Below, one piece after another: positions 8,610 to 16,929 of a stretch of 64,000 bases of DNA (positions within the stretch are counted from its first letter, which is position 1; the number at the start of each line of letters is the position of its first letter). The notes under the pieces were generated by a model, which ran no database searches, had not been told where the DNA came from, and saw only the letters and a list, made by a program, of their open reading frames with translations. Source of the DNA: CAUPWF01 sp963515125 (GTDB lineage Bacteria; Bacillota; Clostridia; Lachnospirales; Lachnospiraceae). The position numbers and the translations under genes were made by a program. The stretch is taken from contig JBQKKG010000004.1 of assembly GCA_052116865.1 (NCBI GenBank), positions 124,001 to 188,000 of the forward strand, written 5' to 3'.

Positions 8610-11474
8610 ATGTCAAAAATTAGAATACATGAAATAGCCAAAGAGTTAGGTAAAACAAATAAAGAAGTGTTAGATTTTTTGAAAGACAGTGGAATTGACG
8701 CAAAAAGTCATATGAGTTCGCTTTCTGATGACCAAGTGGGAATGGTAAAACATAAATTCACAGGCATTAGTACACCGAAATCAGAGGGAAATAAAAATAC
8801 GGAAAAGGTAGATCAGGTAGACGATTCACCAAAGAAAAAATCAAATATTGTGCAGGTATTCCGTCCACAAAACACACAAAGTGCAAAAAGACCTAGCAAT
8901 AATAGTGCGGGGCAGACGCAGAATAACAATAATCATCGCTCAGAGACGAACAGTCAAGGACAACGTTCAAACAATAGCAATCAAGGGCAACGTTCAAATA
9001 ATAATTACCAAGGCAATCGTCCGAATAGCAATTATCAAGGACAGCGTCCAAATAATAATTACCAAGGGAACCGTCCAAATAATAATTACCAAGGGAATCG
9101 TCCAAATAATAATTACCAAGGGAATCGTCCAAACAGTAACGGACCGGAAAACCGTGGAGATGGTGAAACACAAGGGCAACGTCCAAATAATAATTACCAA
9201 GGGCAACGTCCGAATAATAATTATCAGGGCAATCGTCCAAATAGTAATTATCAGGGCAATCGTCCGAACAATAATTATCAAGGGAATCGTCCGAATAATA
9301 ATTACCAAGGCAATCGTCCAAATAACAATACACAAGAGAATCGCACTGGAAGTAATTATCAAGGCAATAGGCCAAATAATAATTATCAAGGGAATCGTCC
9401 AAATAATAATTACCAAGGGAATCGTCCAAATAATAATTACCAAGGGAATCGTCCGAACAATGATCGGTATAATAATGACAGAAATGGTGAAAGAGGAAAT
9501 AATGGGTATAATGACAATAGACGTAATGATAGTCGCTCTTCAAGTCCAACAATTCCAGCACCAATTTTAGAACAAAAACCACAACGCAAAAATCAAAAGG
9601 ATAACTATAAGAAAAAAGAACATCATAATACAGATGACAGAACAATAAAAGGTAAGAAAAAGTTACCAAATGTTGCACCTGTTCAAAAGCCACAACCAAA
9701 GGTTGAAAAGGTAGAAGAAAAGATCAAAATGATTATCATACCAGAAGTTCTTACGATTAAAGAATTAGCTGAAAAGATGAAAATACAACCATCTGCAATT
9801 GTGAAGAAGTTATTTTTACAAGGAAAGATTGTTACTGTTAATCAAGAGATTACTTATGAAACAGCAGAAGAAATAGCATTGGAATTTGAAGTATTATGTG
9901 AAGCAGAAGAAGTGGTTGATGTCATTGAGGAATTACTCAAAGAAGACGAGGAAGACGAAAAGAAAATGAAGAAACGTCCGCCAGTTGTATGTGTAATGGG
10001 TCATGTTGACCATGGTAAAACCTCATTACTTGATGCGATTCGTGATACCAATGTCATTGATAGAGAAGCAGGAGGAATTACGCAGCATATAGGTGCTTAT
10101 GTAGCAAATGTAAATGGTGAAAAGATTACATTCTTAGATACGCCAGGACATGAAGCATTTACAGCAATGCGAATGCGTGGAGCAAGCTCTACCGATATTG
10201 CAATTTTAGTAGTTGCAGCGGATGATGGTGTAATGCCACAGACGGTGGAAGCAATTAACCATGCAAAAGCTGCTGGTATTGAAATCGTTGTAGCAGTTAA
10301 TAAAATTGATAAGCCAAGTGCAAATATTGAACGTGTAAAACAAGAATTAACAGAGTATGAGCTGATTTCAGAAGACTGGGGTGGAAGTACGATTTTTGTA
10401 CCTGTGTCAGCTAAAACAGGTGAAGGCATTGATGAATTAATGGAAATGTTAATTCTTACTGCTGAAGTCCTTGAGTTGAAGGCAAATCCGAATCGAAAAG
10501 CCAGAGGTCTTGTAATCGAAGCAGAACTTGATAAAGGAAAAGGAGCAGTTGCAACTGTTCTAGTTCAAAAAGGAACACTTCGCGTAGGAGATGCAATAGC
10601 GGCAGGTTCATGCCATGGTAAAGTAAGGGCTATGATGGATGACAAGGGTAAAAGAGTCAAAGAAGCAGGACCATCTATGCCAGTGGAGATTTTAGGATTA
10701 AACGATGTACCAAATGCAGGTGAAGTTTTCGTAGGTTGTGGAAATGATAAAGAGGCGAGAAGTTTTGCTGAAACATTTATTTCACAAGGTAGAGTGAAAA
10801 TGCTTGAGGATACAAAATCAAGAATGTCTTTGGATGATTTATTTAGTCAAATCCAAGAAGGTAATTTAAAAGAACTTGGAATTATTGTGAAAGCAGACGT
10901 GCAAGGATCTGTAGAAGCAGTAAAACAAAGTCTGTTAAAATTATCAAATGAAGAAGTTGTCATTAAAATTATTCATGGTGGCGTTGGTGCTATTAATGAA
11001 TCAGATGTTATCTTGGCATCTGCTTCCAATGCCATTATTATTGGATTTAACGTAAGACCGGATGCTGCTGCAAAGGAAACAGCTGATCGGGAAGGCGTTG
11101 ATATGAGATTGTATAGAGTAATCTATCAGGCAATCGAAGATGTAGAAGCTGCAATGAAGGGAATGCTTGATCCAGTCTTTGAAGAAAAAGTACTTGGTCA
11201 CGCGGAAGTTCGTCAGACATTTAAAGCCTCTGGTATTGGAACGATTGCAGGATCCTATGTACTTGACGGTACATTTGAACGAGGATGCTCTGTACGTGTA
11301 ACTAGAGATGGTATCGTCATCTTTGACGGACCACTTGCTTCTTTAAAACGTTTTAAAGACGATGTAAAAGAGGTTAAGGCAGGATATGAATGTGGATTTG
11401 TATTCGAGAAATTTAATGACGTCAAAGAAGAGGATTTAGTGGAAGCTTATAAGATGGTAGAAGTACCTCGATAG
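8610..11474 (+). CDS. infB: Translation initiation factor IF-2 with repeat-rich linker
   Basis: GTPase that delivers initiator fMet-tRNA to the 30S subunit and promotes subunit joining. The 954 residues comprise a first IF2_N domain (about 3-50), a long linker (about 55-370), a second IF2_N domain (about 378-430), the G domain with GHVDHGKT (464-471), DTPGHE and NKID, then domains II-IV and the C2 fMet-tRNA-binding barrel. The linker holds 19 consecutive 9-residue units (residues 116-286), consensus QGNRPNNNY, flanked by Asn/Arg-rich and Lys-rich sequence. The core is ordinary; the linker is unusually long and low in complexity and should be disordered. Perfect ribosome-binding site AAAGGAGG. 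Confidence 0.97.
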   Translation: MSKIRIHEIAKELGKTNKEVLDFLKDSGIDAKSHMSSLSDDQVGMVKHKFTGISTPKSEGNKNTEKVDQVDDSPKKKSNIVQVFRPQNTQSAKRPSNNSAGQTQNNNNHRSETNSQGQRSNNSNQGQRSNNNYQGNRPNSNYQGQRPNNNYQGNRPNNNYQGNRPNNNYQGNRPNSNGPENRGDGETQGQRPNNNYQGQRPNNNYQGNRPNSNYQGNRPNNNYQGNRPNNNYQGNRPNNNTQENRTGSNYQGNRPNNNYQGNRPNNNYQGNRPNNNYQGNRPNNDRYNNDRNGERGNNGYNDNRRNDSRSSSPTIPAPILEQKPQRKNQKDNYKKKEHHNTDDRTIKGKKKLPNVAPVQKPQPKVEKVEEKIKMIIIPEVLTIKELAEKMKIQPSAIVKKLFLQGKIVTVNQEITYETAEEIALEFEVLCEAEEVVDVIEELLKEDEEDEKKMKKRPPVVCVMGHVDHGKTSLLDAIRDTNVIDREAGGITQHIGAYVANVNGEKITFLDTPGHEAFTAMRMRGASSTDIAILVVAADDGVMPQTVEAINHAKAAGIEIVVAVNKIDKPSANIERVKQELTEYELISEDWGGSTIFVPVSAKTGEGIDELMEMLILTAEVLELKANPNRKARGLVIEAELDKGKGAVATVLVQKGTLRVGDAIAAGSCHGKVRAMMDDKGKRVKEAGPSMPVEILGLNDVPNAGEVFVGCGNDKEARSFAETFISQGRVKMLEDTKSRMSLDDLFSQIQEGNLKELGIIVKADVQGSVEAVKQSLLKLSNEEVVIKIIHGGVGAINESDVILASASNAIIIGFNVRPDAAAKETADREGVDMRLYRVIYQAIEDVEAAMKGMLDPVFEEKVLGHAEVRQTFKASGIGTIAGSYVLDGTFERGCSVRVTRDGIVIFDGPLASLKRFKDDVKEVKAGYECGFVFEKFNDVKEEDLVEAYKMVEVPR
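8955..9467 (+). repeat. 19 tandem 27-bp repeats inside infB
   Basis: 513 bases, exactly 19 units of 27 bp with no interruption of register, each encoding nine residues of consensus QGNRPNNNY (variants QGQRPNNNY, QGNRPNSNY, QGQRSNNSN). Two units are diverged, PENRGDGET (unit 8) and QENRTGSNY (unit 15), and seem to mark boundaries between blocks of near-identical units. Frequent synonymous differences (cgt-cca against cgt-ccg, aat against aac) show the array is not freshly amplified, but neighbouring units are nearly identical, as expected for slippage or recombination. Confidence 0.95.
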
Positions 11475-11490
11475 GCTTGGAGGACGTATT

Positions 11491-11859
11491 ATGAGAAAGA
11501 ATAGTATAAAAAATACAAGAGTAAATGGGGAAGTGCAACGTGAACTCAGCAATATTCTAAGAGGTGGAATCAAAGATCCAAGGGTTGCACCGATGACTTC
11601 GGTAGTAGCTGTAGAGGTAGCACCGGATCTGAAAACCTGTAAGGCATATATTAGTGTCTTAGGAGATGAAAAGATGCAGGCGGATACAATTGCAGGTCTT
11701 CAAAGTGCAGAAGGTTATATTCGTCGAGAATTAGCGCATAATCTTAATTTACGCAATACACCAATGATTAAATTTGTTATGGATCAATCTATTGCATATG
11801 GAGTTGCCATGTCTAAAATGATTGATCATGTTACAAAAGAATTGAAGGAAGATGAATAA
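11491..11859 (+). CDS. rbfA: Ribosome-binding factor A
   Basis: KH-fold factor needed for late 30S maturation and 16S rRNA 5'-end processing. Its 122 residues carry the typical N-terminus (RVNGEVQRELSNIL, DPRVAPMTSVVAVEVAPDL) and the ELAHNLNLRNTPMIKFVMD motif near the C-terminus. It lies 16 bases after infB, and its stop codon abuts the start of nrnA, so the operon continues. Confidence 0.95.
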   Translation: MRKNSIKNTRVNGEVQRELSNILRGGIKDPRVAPMTSVVAVEVAPDLKTCKAYISVLGDEKMQADTIAGLQSAEGYIRRELAHNLNLRNTPMIKFVMDQSIAYGVAMSKMIDHVTKELKEDE

Positions 11860-12807
11860 GTGATGCTAGGAGAAGCCTTAAAAAATATGAAAACAGTTGC
11901 CCTTGGAGGACATGTCCGGCCAGACGGTGACTGTATAGGCTCCAGCTTGGGGCTATACAACTATATCAAAAGATGGTACAAAGATATCCAAGTTGATATT
12001 TATTTAGAACCCATTTCAGATGTATTTCGTTTCCTCAATCAAGCAGAGGATATTCGTCATGAAATAGTAGAAAAAGAAACGTATGATCTATTTGTTTCGC
12101 TTGACTGTGGTGATGTAAGTCGTTTAGGATTTGCATCTCCTCTATTTGAATCCGCAAAGCATACCATGTGTATTGATCATCATATTAGCAATGCGTCGTT
12201 TGCAGAACGTAATTATATTGTGCCAAAGGCAAGTTCTACATCTGAACTTGTGTATAATTTATTGGAGAAAGATAAGATTACAAAAGAAATTGCGGAGTGC
12301 TTATATGTGGGAATCGTTCATGATACAGGAGTGTTTCAATATTCCTCGACATCGCCGGAGACGATGGAAGCGGCGGCCAATCTAATGCGCACTGGTTTAA
12401 ATGCGTCTCAAATTATAGATATGACATATTATGAAAAAACATATCTACAGAATCAGATACTTGGAAGAACGTTGTTAGAAAGTATTTTATTAATGGACGG
12501 TAGATGTATTGCAGGAATGGTTACAAAAAGTGAAATGGATTTTTACAATGTTGGTCCAAAAGATTTAGAGGGCATTGTTAGCCAACTAAGGGTGACAAAG
12601 GGTGTAGATGTTGCAATCTTCATATATGAACTACAACCACAAGAGTTCAAAGTGAGTTTACGTTCGAATGACCATGTAGATGTCAGTGTAATTGCCCAAT
12701 ATTTTAATGGCGGAGGTCATAAAAAAGCAGCTGGATTCACGATGAAAGGTACAGTACATGATGTACTTAATAATGTGGTAAGGTTGATAGAAAAACAAAT
12801 TAGTTAG
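11860..12807 (+). CDS. nrnA: DHH-family oligoribonuclease/phosphoesterase NrnA
   Basis: Degrades short oligoribonucleotides and, in homologues, dephosphorylates pAp. The 315 residues comprise a DHH domain with GHVRPDGDCIGSS, the metal-binding DCGD and CIDHHISN motifs, then a DHHA1 domain ending in GGGHKKAAG. The start is either GTG at 11860, directly after the rbfA stop and better spaced from GGAAG at 11847-11851, or the adjacent ATG at 11863; the two differ by one residue. The rbfA-nrnA-truB order is typical of Firmicutes. Confidence 0.93.
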   Translation: MMLGEALKNMKTVALGGHVRPDGDCIGSSLGLYNYIKRWYKDIQVDIYLEPISDVFRFLNQAEDIRHEIVEKETYDLFVSLDCGDVSRLGFASPLFESAKHTMCIDHHISNASFAERNYIVPKASSTSELVYNLLEKDKITKEIAECLYVGIVHDTGVFQYSSTSPETMEAAANLMRTGLNASQIIDMTYYEKTYLQNQILGRTLLESILLMDGRCIAGMVTKSEMDFYNVGPKDLEGIVSQLRVTKGVDVAIFIYELQPQEFKVSLRSNDHVDVSVIAQYFNGGGHKKAAGFTMKGTVHDVLNNVVRLIEKQIS

Positions 12808-12816
12808 GAGTATTCT

Positions 12817-13734
12817 ATGATTCATGGAGTCATTAATATATATAAAGAACCAGGATTTACTTCCCATGATGTAGTTGCAAAGCTGAGAGGTATTGTAGGA
12901 CAAAAGAAGATAGGACATACAGGAACCCTAGATCCAGATGCAACGGGTGTGTTGCCGGTGTGTCTTGGAAAAGCTACGAAGTTATGTGATATGCTGACTG
13001 ACCGGGACAAGTCATATCGAGCAGTCATGCGATTAGGTGTAGAAACTGATACCCAAGATATTTCGGGGAAAATACAAAAAGAAACATCAATTGATGCTCT
13101 TACTATAGAACAGATGATTGGCTGTATACAAGACTATACTGGAGCATATTATCAAATTCCGCCAATGTATTCGGCGTTAAAGGTAAATGGGAAGAAACTA
13201 TATGAGTTAGCAAGGGCTGGAAAAGTAGTGGAACGAACACCAAGGAAGGTCTTGATTCATGGAATTGAAATATTAGATATCTCATTACCACGTATAACGC
13301 TAGACATCCAATGCTCTAAAGGTACATACATAAGAACATTATGTCATGATATTGGACAAACATTAGGATGCGGTGCTTGTATGGAGCAGTTAACACGAAC
13401 GAAAGTGGGTAACTTTTTGCTTGAAGATAGCTATACATTAACACAGATTGAAGACATGAAAAGAGATGGAACGCTGCTAAAGCATATCATTCCCATTGAT
13501 GCCATGTTCATGGATTATAAAGCTACGAGAATAGAAAAATCTTATGTATCACTTGTATATAATGGAAATGAATTTAAAAAATCATATCTTGCACAACCTG
13601 ACATATTTCATGCGGATGAATTTGTAAGAGTGTATGATGATTTAGGAAATTTTATTGCTATCTATCGGTATGACAGTGAGCAGGAGATATTTCGAATTAA
13701 GAAAATGTTTTTTGATAAAAATGAAGTATCATAA
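12817..13734 (+). CDS. truB: tRNA pseudouridine(55) synthase TruB
   Basis: Makes pseudouridine 55 in the T-loop of tRNAs. The 305 residues contain the catalytic-Asp motif GHTGTLDPDATGVLPVCLGK (about 32-51), YQIPPMYSALKVNGKKLY and the CSKGTYIRTLCHDIG motif (about 167-181). Ribosome-binding site TTAGGAG. Within the same operon as nrnA and ribF, with gaps of 9 and 11 bases. Confidence 0.96.
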   Translation: MIHGVINIYKEPGFTSHDVVAKLRGIVGQKKIGHTGTLDPDATGVLPVCLGKATKLCDMLTDRDKSYRAVMRLGVETDTQDISGKIQKETSIDALTIEQMIGCIQDYTGAYYQIPPMYSALKVNGKKLYELARAGKVVERTPRKVLIHGIEILDISLPRITLDIQCSKGTYIRTLCHDIGQTLGCGACMEQLTRTKVGNFLLEDSYTLTQIEDMKRDGTLLKHIIPIDAMFMDYKATRIEKSYVSLVYNGNEFKKSYLAQPDIFHADEFVRVYDDLGNFIAIYRYDSEQEIFRIKKMFFDKNEVS

Positions 13735-13745
13735 GAGGAAATAAC

Positions 13746-14666
13746 ATGCAGTATATAAAAGGATTGGAATCTTATAAGGATAATCATCGAACCGCTATTA
13801 CACTAGGGAAATTTGATGGATTGCACAAAGGGCATCAAAAGCTTGTTGAGCGTGTAAAATGTTATGCGAATGATAATATTAAAAGTGTTGTATTTGCATT
13901 TGATATGAGAATCTTTTTTAGAGAACAAGGATTAAACCATAAAAATTTAATGACCAACCTGGAACGCTTCTTGCGTCTGGAGAATCAAGTGGATTATTTG
14001 GTGGAATGCCCTTTTGAAAAGGGAATTCGTAATATGGAAGCAGAAGATTTTATCAGCAATGTATTAGTTAAGCAATTCCATGCTGCTTATATAGTAGTAG
14101 GTACGGATTTTAGATTTGGACACAAGAAAAGAGGGGATGTTCATATGCTCGCACAGTATGCGCGTGTATATGGCTATCATTTGGAGATTATTGAAAAGGA
14201 ACTACACCATGGGCGTGAAATAAGTAGTACTTATATTAAAGAAGAAGTGAGAGAAGGACATATGGAACGCGCAAATTATTTATTGGGGTATCCTTATTAT
14301 ATACGCGGAAAAGTGGTTCATGGTCGAAAATTAGGACGTACGCTTGGTATTCCTACGATGAATGTAGTTCCAAGAGAAGAAAAATTATTGCCCCCTCATG
14401 GAGTGTATGCAACGCGTGCTTTTATTGATGGAGCCTATTATTATGGTTTGGGAAATGTTGGCGTAAAGCCGACCATAACAGAGGAATCCATTGTGTTGTT
14501 AGAAGTATACTTATTTGATTATGTTGGAGACGCATATGAGAAAAGAATTATAGTAGAGTTATATCAATATATACGGCCAGAGAAAAAATTTAACTCTGTG
14601 GAACAGTTAAAACATCAAATTGAAAAAGATATTCAATACAGTAAAGAATACTTTGGAAAAGAGTAA
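13746..14666 (+). CDS. ribF: Bifunctional riboflavin kinase/FAD synthetase
   Basis: Converts riboflavin to FMN and then FAD. The 306 residues have an N-terminal nucleotidyltransferase domain (LGKFDGLHKGHQKL, VGTDFRFGHKKRGD, the EISSTYIKEEV region) and a C-terminal flavokinase domain (GRTLGIPTMNV, PHGVYATRA, LLEVYLFD). The truB-ribF pairing is common in bacteria. Last member of the rimP operon as far as spacing shows; no strong terminator follows, and the symporter gene starts 29 bases later. Confidence 0.95.
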   Translation: MQYIKGLESYKDNHRTAITLGKFDGLHKGHQKLVERVKCYANDNIKSVVFAFDMRIFFREQGLNHKNLMTNLERFLRLENQVDYLVECPFEKGIRNMEAEDFISNVLVKQFHAAYIVVGTDFRFGHKKRGDVHMLAQYARVYGYHLEIIEKELHHGREISSTYIKEEVREGHMERANYLLGYPYYIRGKVVHGRKLGRTLGIPTMNVVPREEKLLPPHGVYATRAFIDGAYYYGLGNVGVKPTITEESIVLLEVYLFDYVGDAYEKRIIVELYQYIRPEKKFNSVEQLKHQIEKDIQYSKEYFGKE

Positions 14667-14695
14667 AAAAGAAGGTACGTAAGAGGAGATTTCAA

Positions 14696-16357
14696 ATGAA
14701 TTTAGCAATATTTTTTTCTTTGATAGGTGGCTTGGGCCTATTCTTGTATGGAATGAAACTTATGAGTGAGGGGCTGGAAAAAGCGGCTGGCGCTAAAATG
14801 CGCAGCATCCTTGAATTCTTTACTAAGAACCGTTTTATTGGTATGTTAGTTGGTATTCTATTCACAGCTGTTGTGCAATCATCGAGTGCAACAACTGTTA
14901 TGGTTGTCAGTTTTGTTAACTCCGGGTTAATGAATCTAGCACAAGCTGCTGGTGTAATTTTAGGAGCCAATATTGGTACCACAGTTACCTCGCAATTAAT
15001 TGCTTTTAACTTATCAGAAATAGCGCCGTTATTTGTAATGGTAGGTGTTATTATGGTAATGTTCTGCAAGAGATTGAATGTTAAAAAAATTGGTGAAGTA
15101 GTTCTTGGATTTGGTATCTTATTCGTTGGTTTAAGCACCATGTCAGGTGCGATGTCTACACTTCGAGAATCCCCTTATATTGTAGAGTTGTTAGGATCTT
15201 TGAATCATGCATTTATGGCAATTTTAGTTGGATTTGTGATAACAGCAATATTACAAAGCTCATCCGCTACGGTTGGAATTGTGTTATTAATGGCAACGCA
15301 GGGATTATTAGAACTTCCGATTTGTTTATTTTTAATTTTGGGATGTAATATTGGATCTTGCGTATCTGCACTATTAGCAAGTTTAGGCGGAAAGAAAGAT
15401 GCAAAGCGAGCTGCTTGGATACATTTGTTATTTAATATTATTGGCTCTTTTATTATATTTATTATTCTATCAATAGGATTGGAGCCAATTTCAAATATGT
15501 TATATAAAGTATCAGGAGAGAATATAGCAAGAGCTGTAGCGAATGCTCATACGTCTATTAAAGTATTTGAAGTCATTGTTCTATTCCCATTTGTTGGGTG
15601 GATAGTCAAAGCTACATATAAGATAGTACCTGGAACAGATGAGAATTCAGATGATACATACGAATTAAAATACATAGGGAAAGGAACAATAATATCCTCT
15701 ACTACAGCTACCGTGAATGCGATTCATGAAATAGAGCAAATGGGGATTATGGCTATTCAAAACTTAAAGCTTGGCATGGAAGCACTATGTGGGTTAGATG
15801 CAAGTAAAATAGAGACTGTATATAAATGTGAGAAAAATATTAATTTTTTAAGTAAAAAGATTACCGATTATTTAGTAAAAGTAAATCAAATTGATTTGCC
15901 CATTGCGGATGCAGAATTAATCGGTGGACTTTTTCATGTAGTAAATGATATCGAGAGGATTGGAGATCATGCTGAAAATTTGGCAGATGCCGCAAATATT
16001 CGTATTTCAAATCATGTAGAAATTAGTGATAAAGGGAAAAAGCAATTGTATGATATGCTCGAAATGGTGGTGCAAATTTTTGAATATTCTTTAGATATGT
16101 TTTCCCATAAAAATCAAGAACATATGAAAGAAATTTTAGAGTTGGAAAATCTAATAGATGCAAGAGAGAAGAAATTACAACGGTCACATGTGAAACGTTT
16201 GACCAAAAATAAGTGTACTCCAGAGGCAGGAATGATCTTTTCGGACACCATATCAGGTCTAGAGCGTGTAGCGGATCATGCTACAAATATAGCATTTGCT
16301 ATATTAGATCCAAAAGAAGGATATGATATGGATGATGAAAGCGATGATTTTGAATAA
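14696..16357 (+). CDS. Na+/phosphate cotransporter family protein with PhoU-like C-terminal domain
   Basis: Predicted sodium-coupled phosphate uptake protein of the PF02690 family. The 553 residues contain two repeats of the hydrophobic symporter domain, each marked by QSSSATT or QSSSATV (about 61-68 and 185-192) and followed by GANIGTTV or GCNIGSCV. Eight or more membrane segments occupy roughly residues 1-310. A cytoplasmic PhoU-like helical domain follows (about 340-540; two ERIGDHAENLAD/ERVADHATNIAF motifs). Ribosome-binding site AGAGGAG. A PhoU domain attached to the porter is a known arrangement and suggests phosphate-responsive gating. Not clearly linked in function to ribF or rpsO. 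Confidence 0.9.
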   Translation: MNLAIFFSLIGGLGLFLYGMKLMSEGLEKAAGAKMRSILEFFTKNRFIGMLVGILFTAVVQSSSATTVMVVSFVNSGLMNLAQAAGVILGANIGTTVTSQLIAFNLSEIAPLFVMVGVIMVMFCKRLNVKKIGEVVLGFGILFVGLSTMSGAMSTLRESPYIVELLGSLNHAFMAILVGFVITAILQSSSATVGIVLLMATQGLLELPICLFLILGCNIGSCVSALLASLGGKKDAKRAAWIHLLFNIIGSFIIFIILSIGLEPISNMLYKVSGENIARAVANAHTSIKVFEVIVLFPFVGWIVKATYKIVPGTDENSDDTYELKYIGKGTIISSTTATVNAIHEIEQMGIMAIQNLKLGMEALCGLDASKIETVYKCEKNINFLSKKITDYLVKVNQIDLPIADAELIGGLFHVVNDIERIGDHAENLADAANIRISNHVEISDKGKKQLYDMLEMVVQIFEYSLDMFSHKNQEHMKEILELENLIDAREKKLQRSHVKRLTKNKCTPEAGMIFSDTISGLERVADHATNIAFAILDPKEGYDMDDESDDFE

Positions 16358-16363
16358 TAAGGG

Positions 16364-16392
16364 TTTACTTTGGGTTATACTTATGATATACT
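16364..16392 (+). promoter_or_regulatory. Predicted promoter of rpsO
   Basis: TTTACT (16364-16369), a 17-base spacer and TATACT (16387-16392), beginning immediately after the symporter stop codon. It gives a leader of about 90 bases. Confidence 0.5.
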
Positions 16393-16412
16393 ATGCAAGT
16401 ATGAAATCAGCC

Positions 16413-16452
16413 AATATTCGGTAATTGGATACTCCAACCATTACTTAATATT
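16413..16452 (+). promoter_or_regulatory. Structured rpsO leader, candidate S15 autoregulatory element
   Basis: A nested hairpin between the predicted promoter and the ribosome-binding site: AATATT (16413-16418) pairs with AATATT (16447-16452), GTAAT (16421-16425) with ATTAC (16440-16444), and a top TTGG/CCAA stem has loop ATACT. CG faces TT in an internal loop and CC is bulged. S15 represses its own mRNA in several bacteria through unrelated leader structures; that role here is inferred. Confidence 0.45.
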
Positions 16453-16487
16453 AGGCGGTTATAGAGAAGAAAAAGGAGGAATTACAC

Positions 16488-16754
16488 ATGATAGCTAAAG
16501 ACAAGAAACAAACAATTATCGCTGAATATGGCAGAACGGAAGGAGATACAGGATCTCCAGAAGTACAAGTTGCTATTTTGACAGCTAGAATCAATGAATT
16601 AACAGATCATTTTAAAGCGAATCCTAAGGATCACCATTCAAGAAGAGGTCTTCTTAAAATGGTAGGTCAAAGAAGAGGTCTTCTAGCATATTTGAAGAAA
16701 TCCGATATTGAAAGATATCGTTCTTTAATTGAACGTTTAGGACTAAGAAAATAA
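16488..16754 (+). CDS. rpsO: 30S ribosomal protein S15
   Basis: Primary 16S rRNA-binding protein of the 30S platform. The 88 residues match the standard length. Hallmarks are GDTGSPEVQVAILTARI, LTDHFKANPKDHHSRRGLL and the C-terminal YLKKSDIERYRSLIERLGLRK. Strong ribosome-binding site AAAGGAGG. It is followed by a 12-bp hairpin and then pnp, the classic rpsO-pnp arrangement. Confidence 0.98.
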   Translation: MIAKDKKQTIIAEYGRTEGDTGSPEVQVAILTARINELTDHFKANPKDHHSRRGLLKMVGQRRGLLAYLKKSDIERYRSLIERLGLRK

Positions 16755-16766
16755 TAAGGCACTTAG

Positions 16767-16796
16767 AGTGAGGGACGGACAATACCGTTCCTCACT
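16767..16796 (+). terminator. rpsO-pnp intergenic hairpin without U-tract
   Basis: AGTGAGGGACGG (16767-16778), loop ACAATA, CCGTTCCTCACT (16785-16796): a 12-bp stem with one G-U pair. The following bases (TTAGGATATAG) are not a U-run, so this is more likely an RNA-processing or 3'-stabilising hairpin than a strong terminator. Confidence 0.65.
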
Positions 16797-16818
16797 TTAG
16801 GATATAGAAATTAAACAT

Positions 16819-16910
16819 GGTAGAGAATCCTGAACCGAGACCACTGAAAAGCGTATTTAGAAGAGATGGGTTGTGAAATACTTTTTTCAGTAGTTTCGGA
16901 CGTTCCTACC
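16819..16910 (+). promoter_or_regulatory. Long imperfect stem-loop in the pnp leader
   Basis: Nearly the whole leader folds back on itself. GGTAG (16819-16823) pairs with CTACC (16906-16910), GAAC (16832-16835) with GTTC (16902-16905), CGAGAC (16836-16841) with GTTTCG (16893-16898), and ACTGAAAA-N2-GTATT (16843-16857) with AATAC-N2-TTTTCAGT (16877-16891), closing a 19-base loop. Interruptions are one C/A mismatch, a GAC bulge, a GC/TT internal loop and an 8-base left bulge. The ribosome-binding site (AAAAGGAG) follows at once. In E. coli an RNase III-cleaved pnp leader stem mediates PNPase autoregulation; the equivalent role here is inferred. Confidence 0.6.
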
Positions 16911-16929
16911 TTTAGAAAAGGAGAAAAAT

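Noticed and set aside
8955..9467. Repeat array as a possible CRISPR
   Set aside because: Units are contiguous without unique spacers and keep the infB reading frame.
8848..9699. Long overlapping open frames on both strands inside infB
   Set aside because: They exist only because the 27-bp repeat keeps several frames open; their products are periodic copies of the repeat without ribosome-binding sites.
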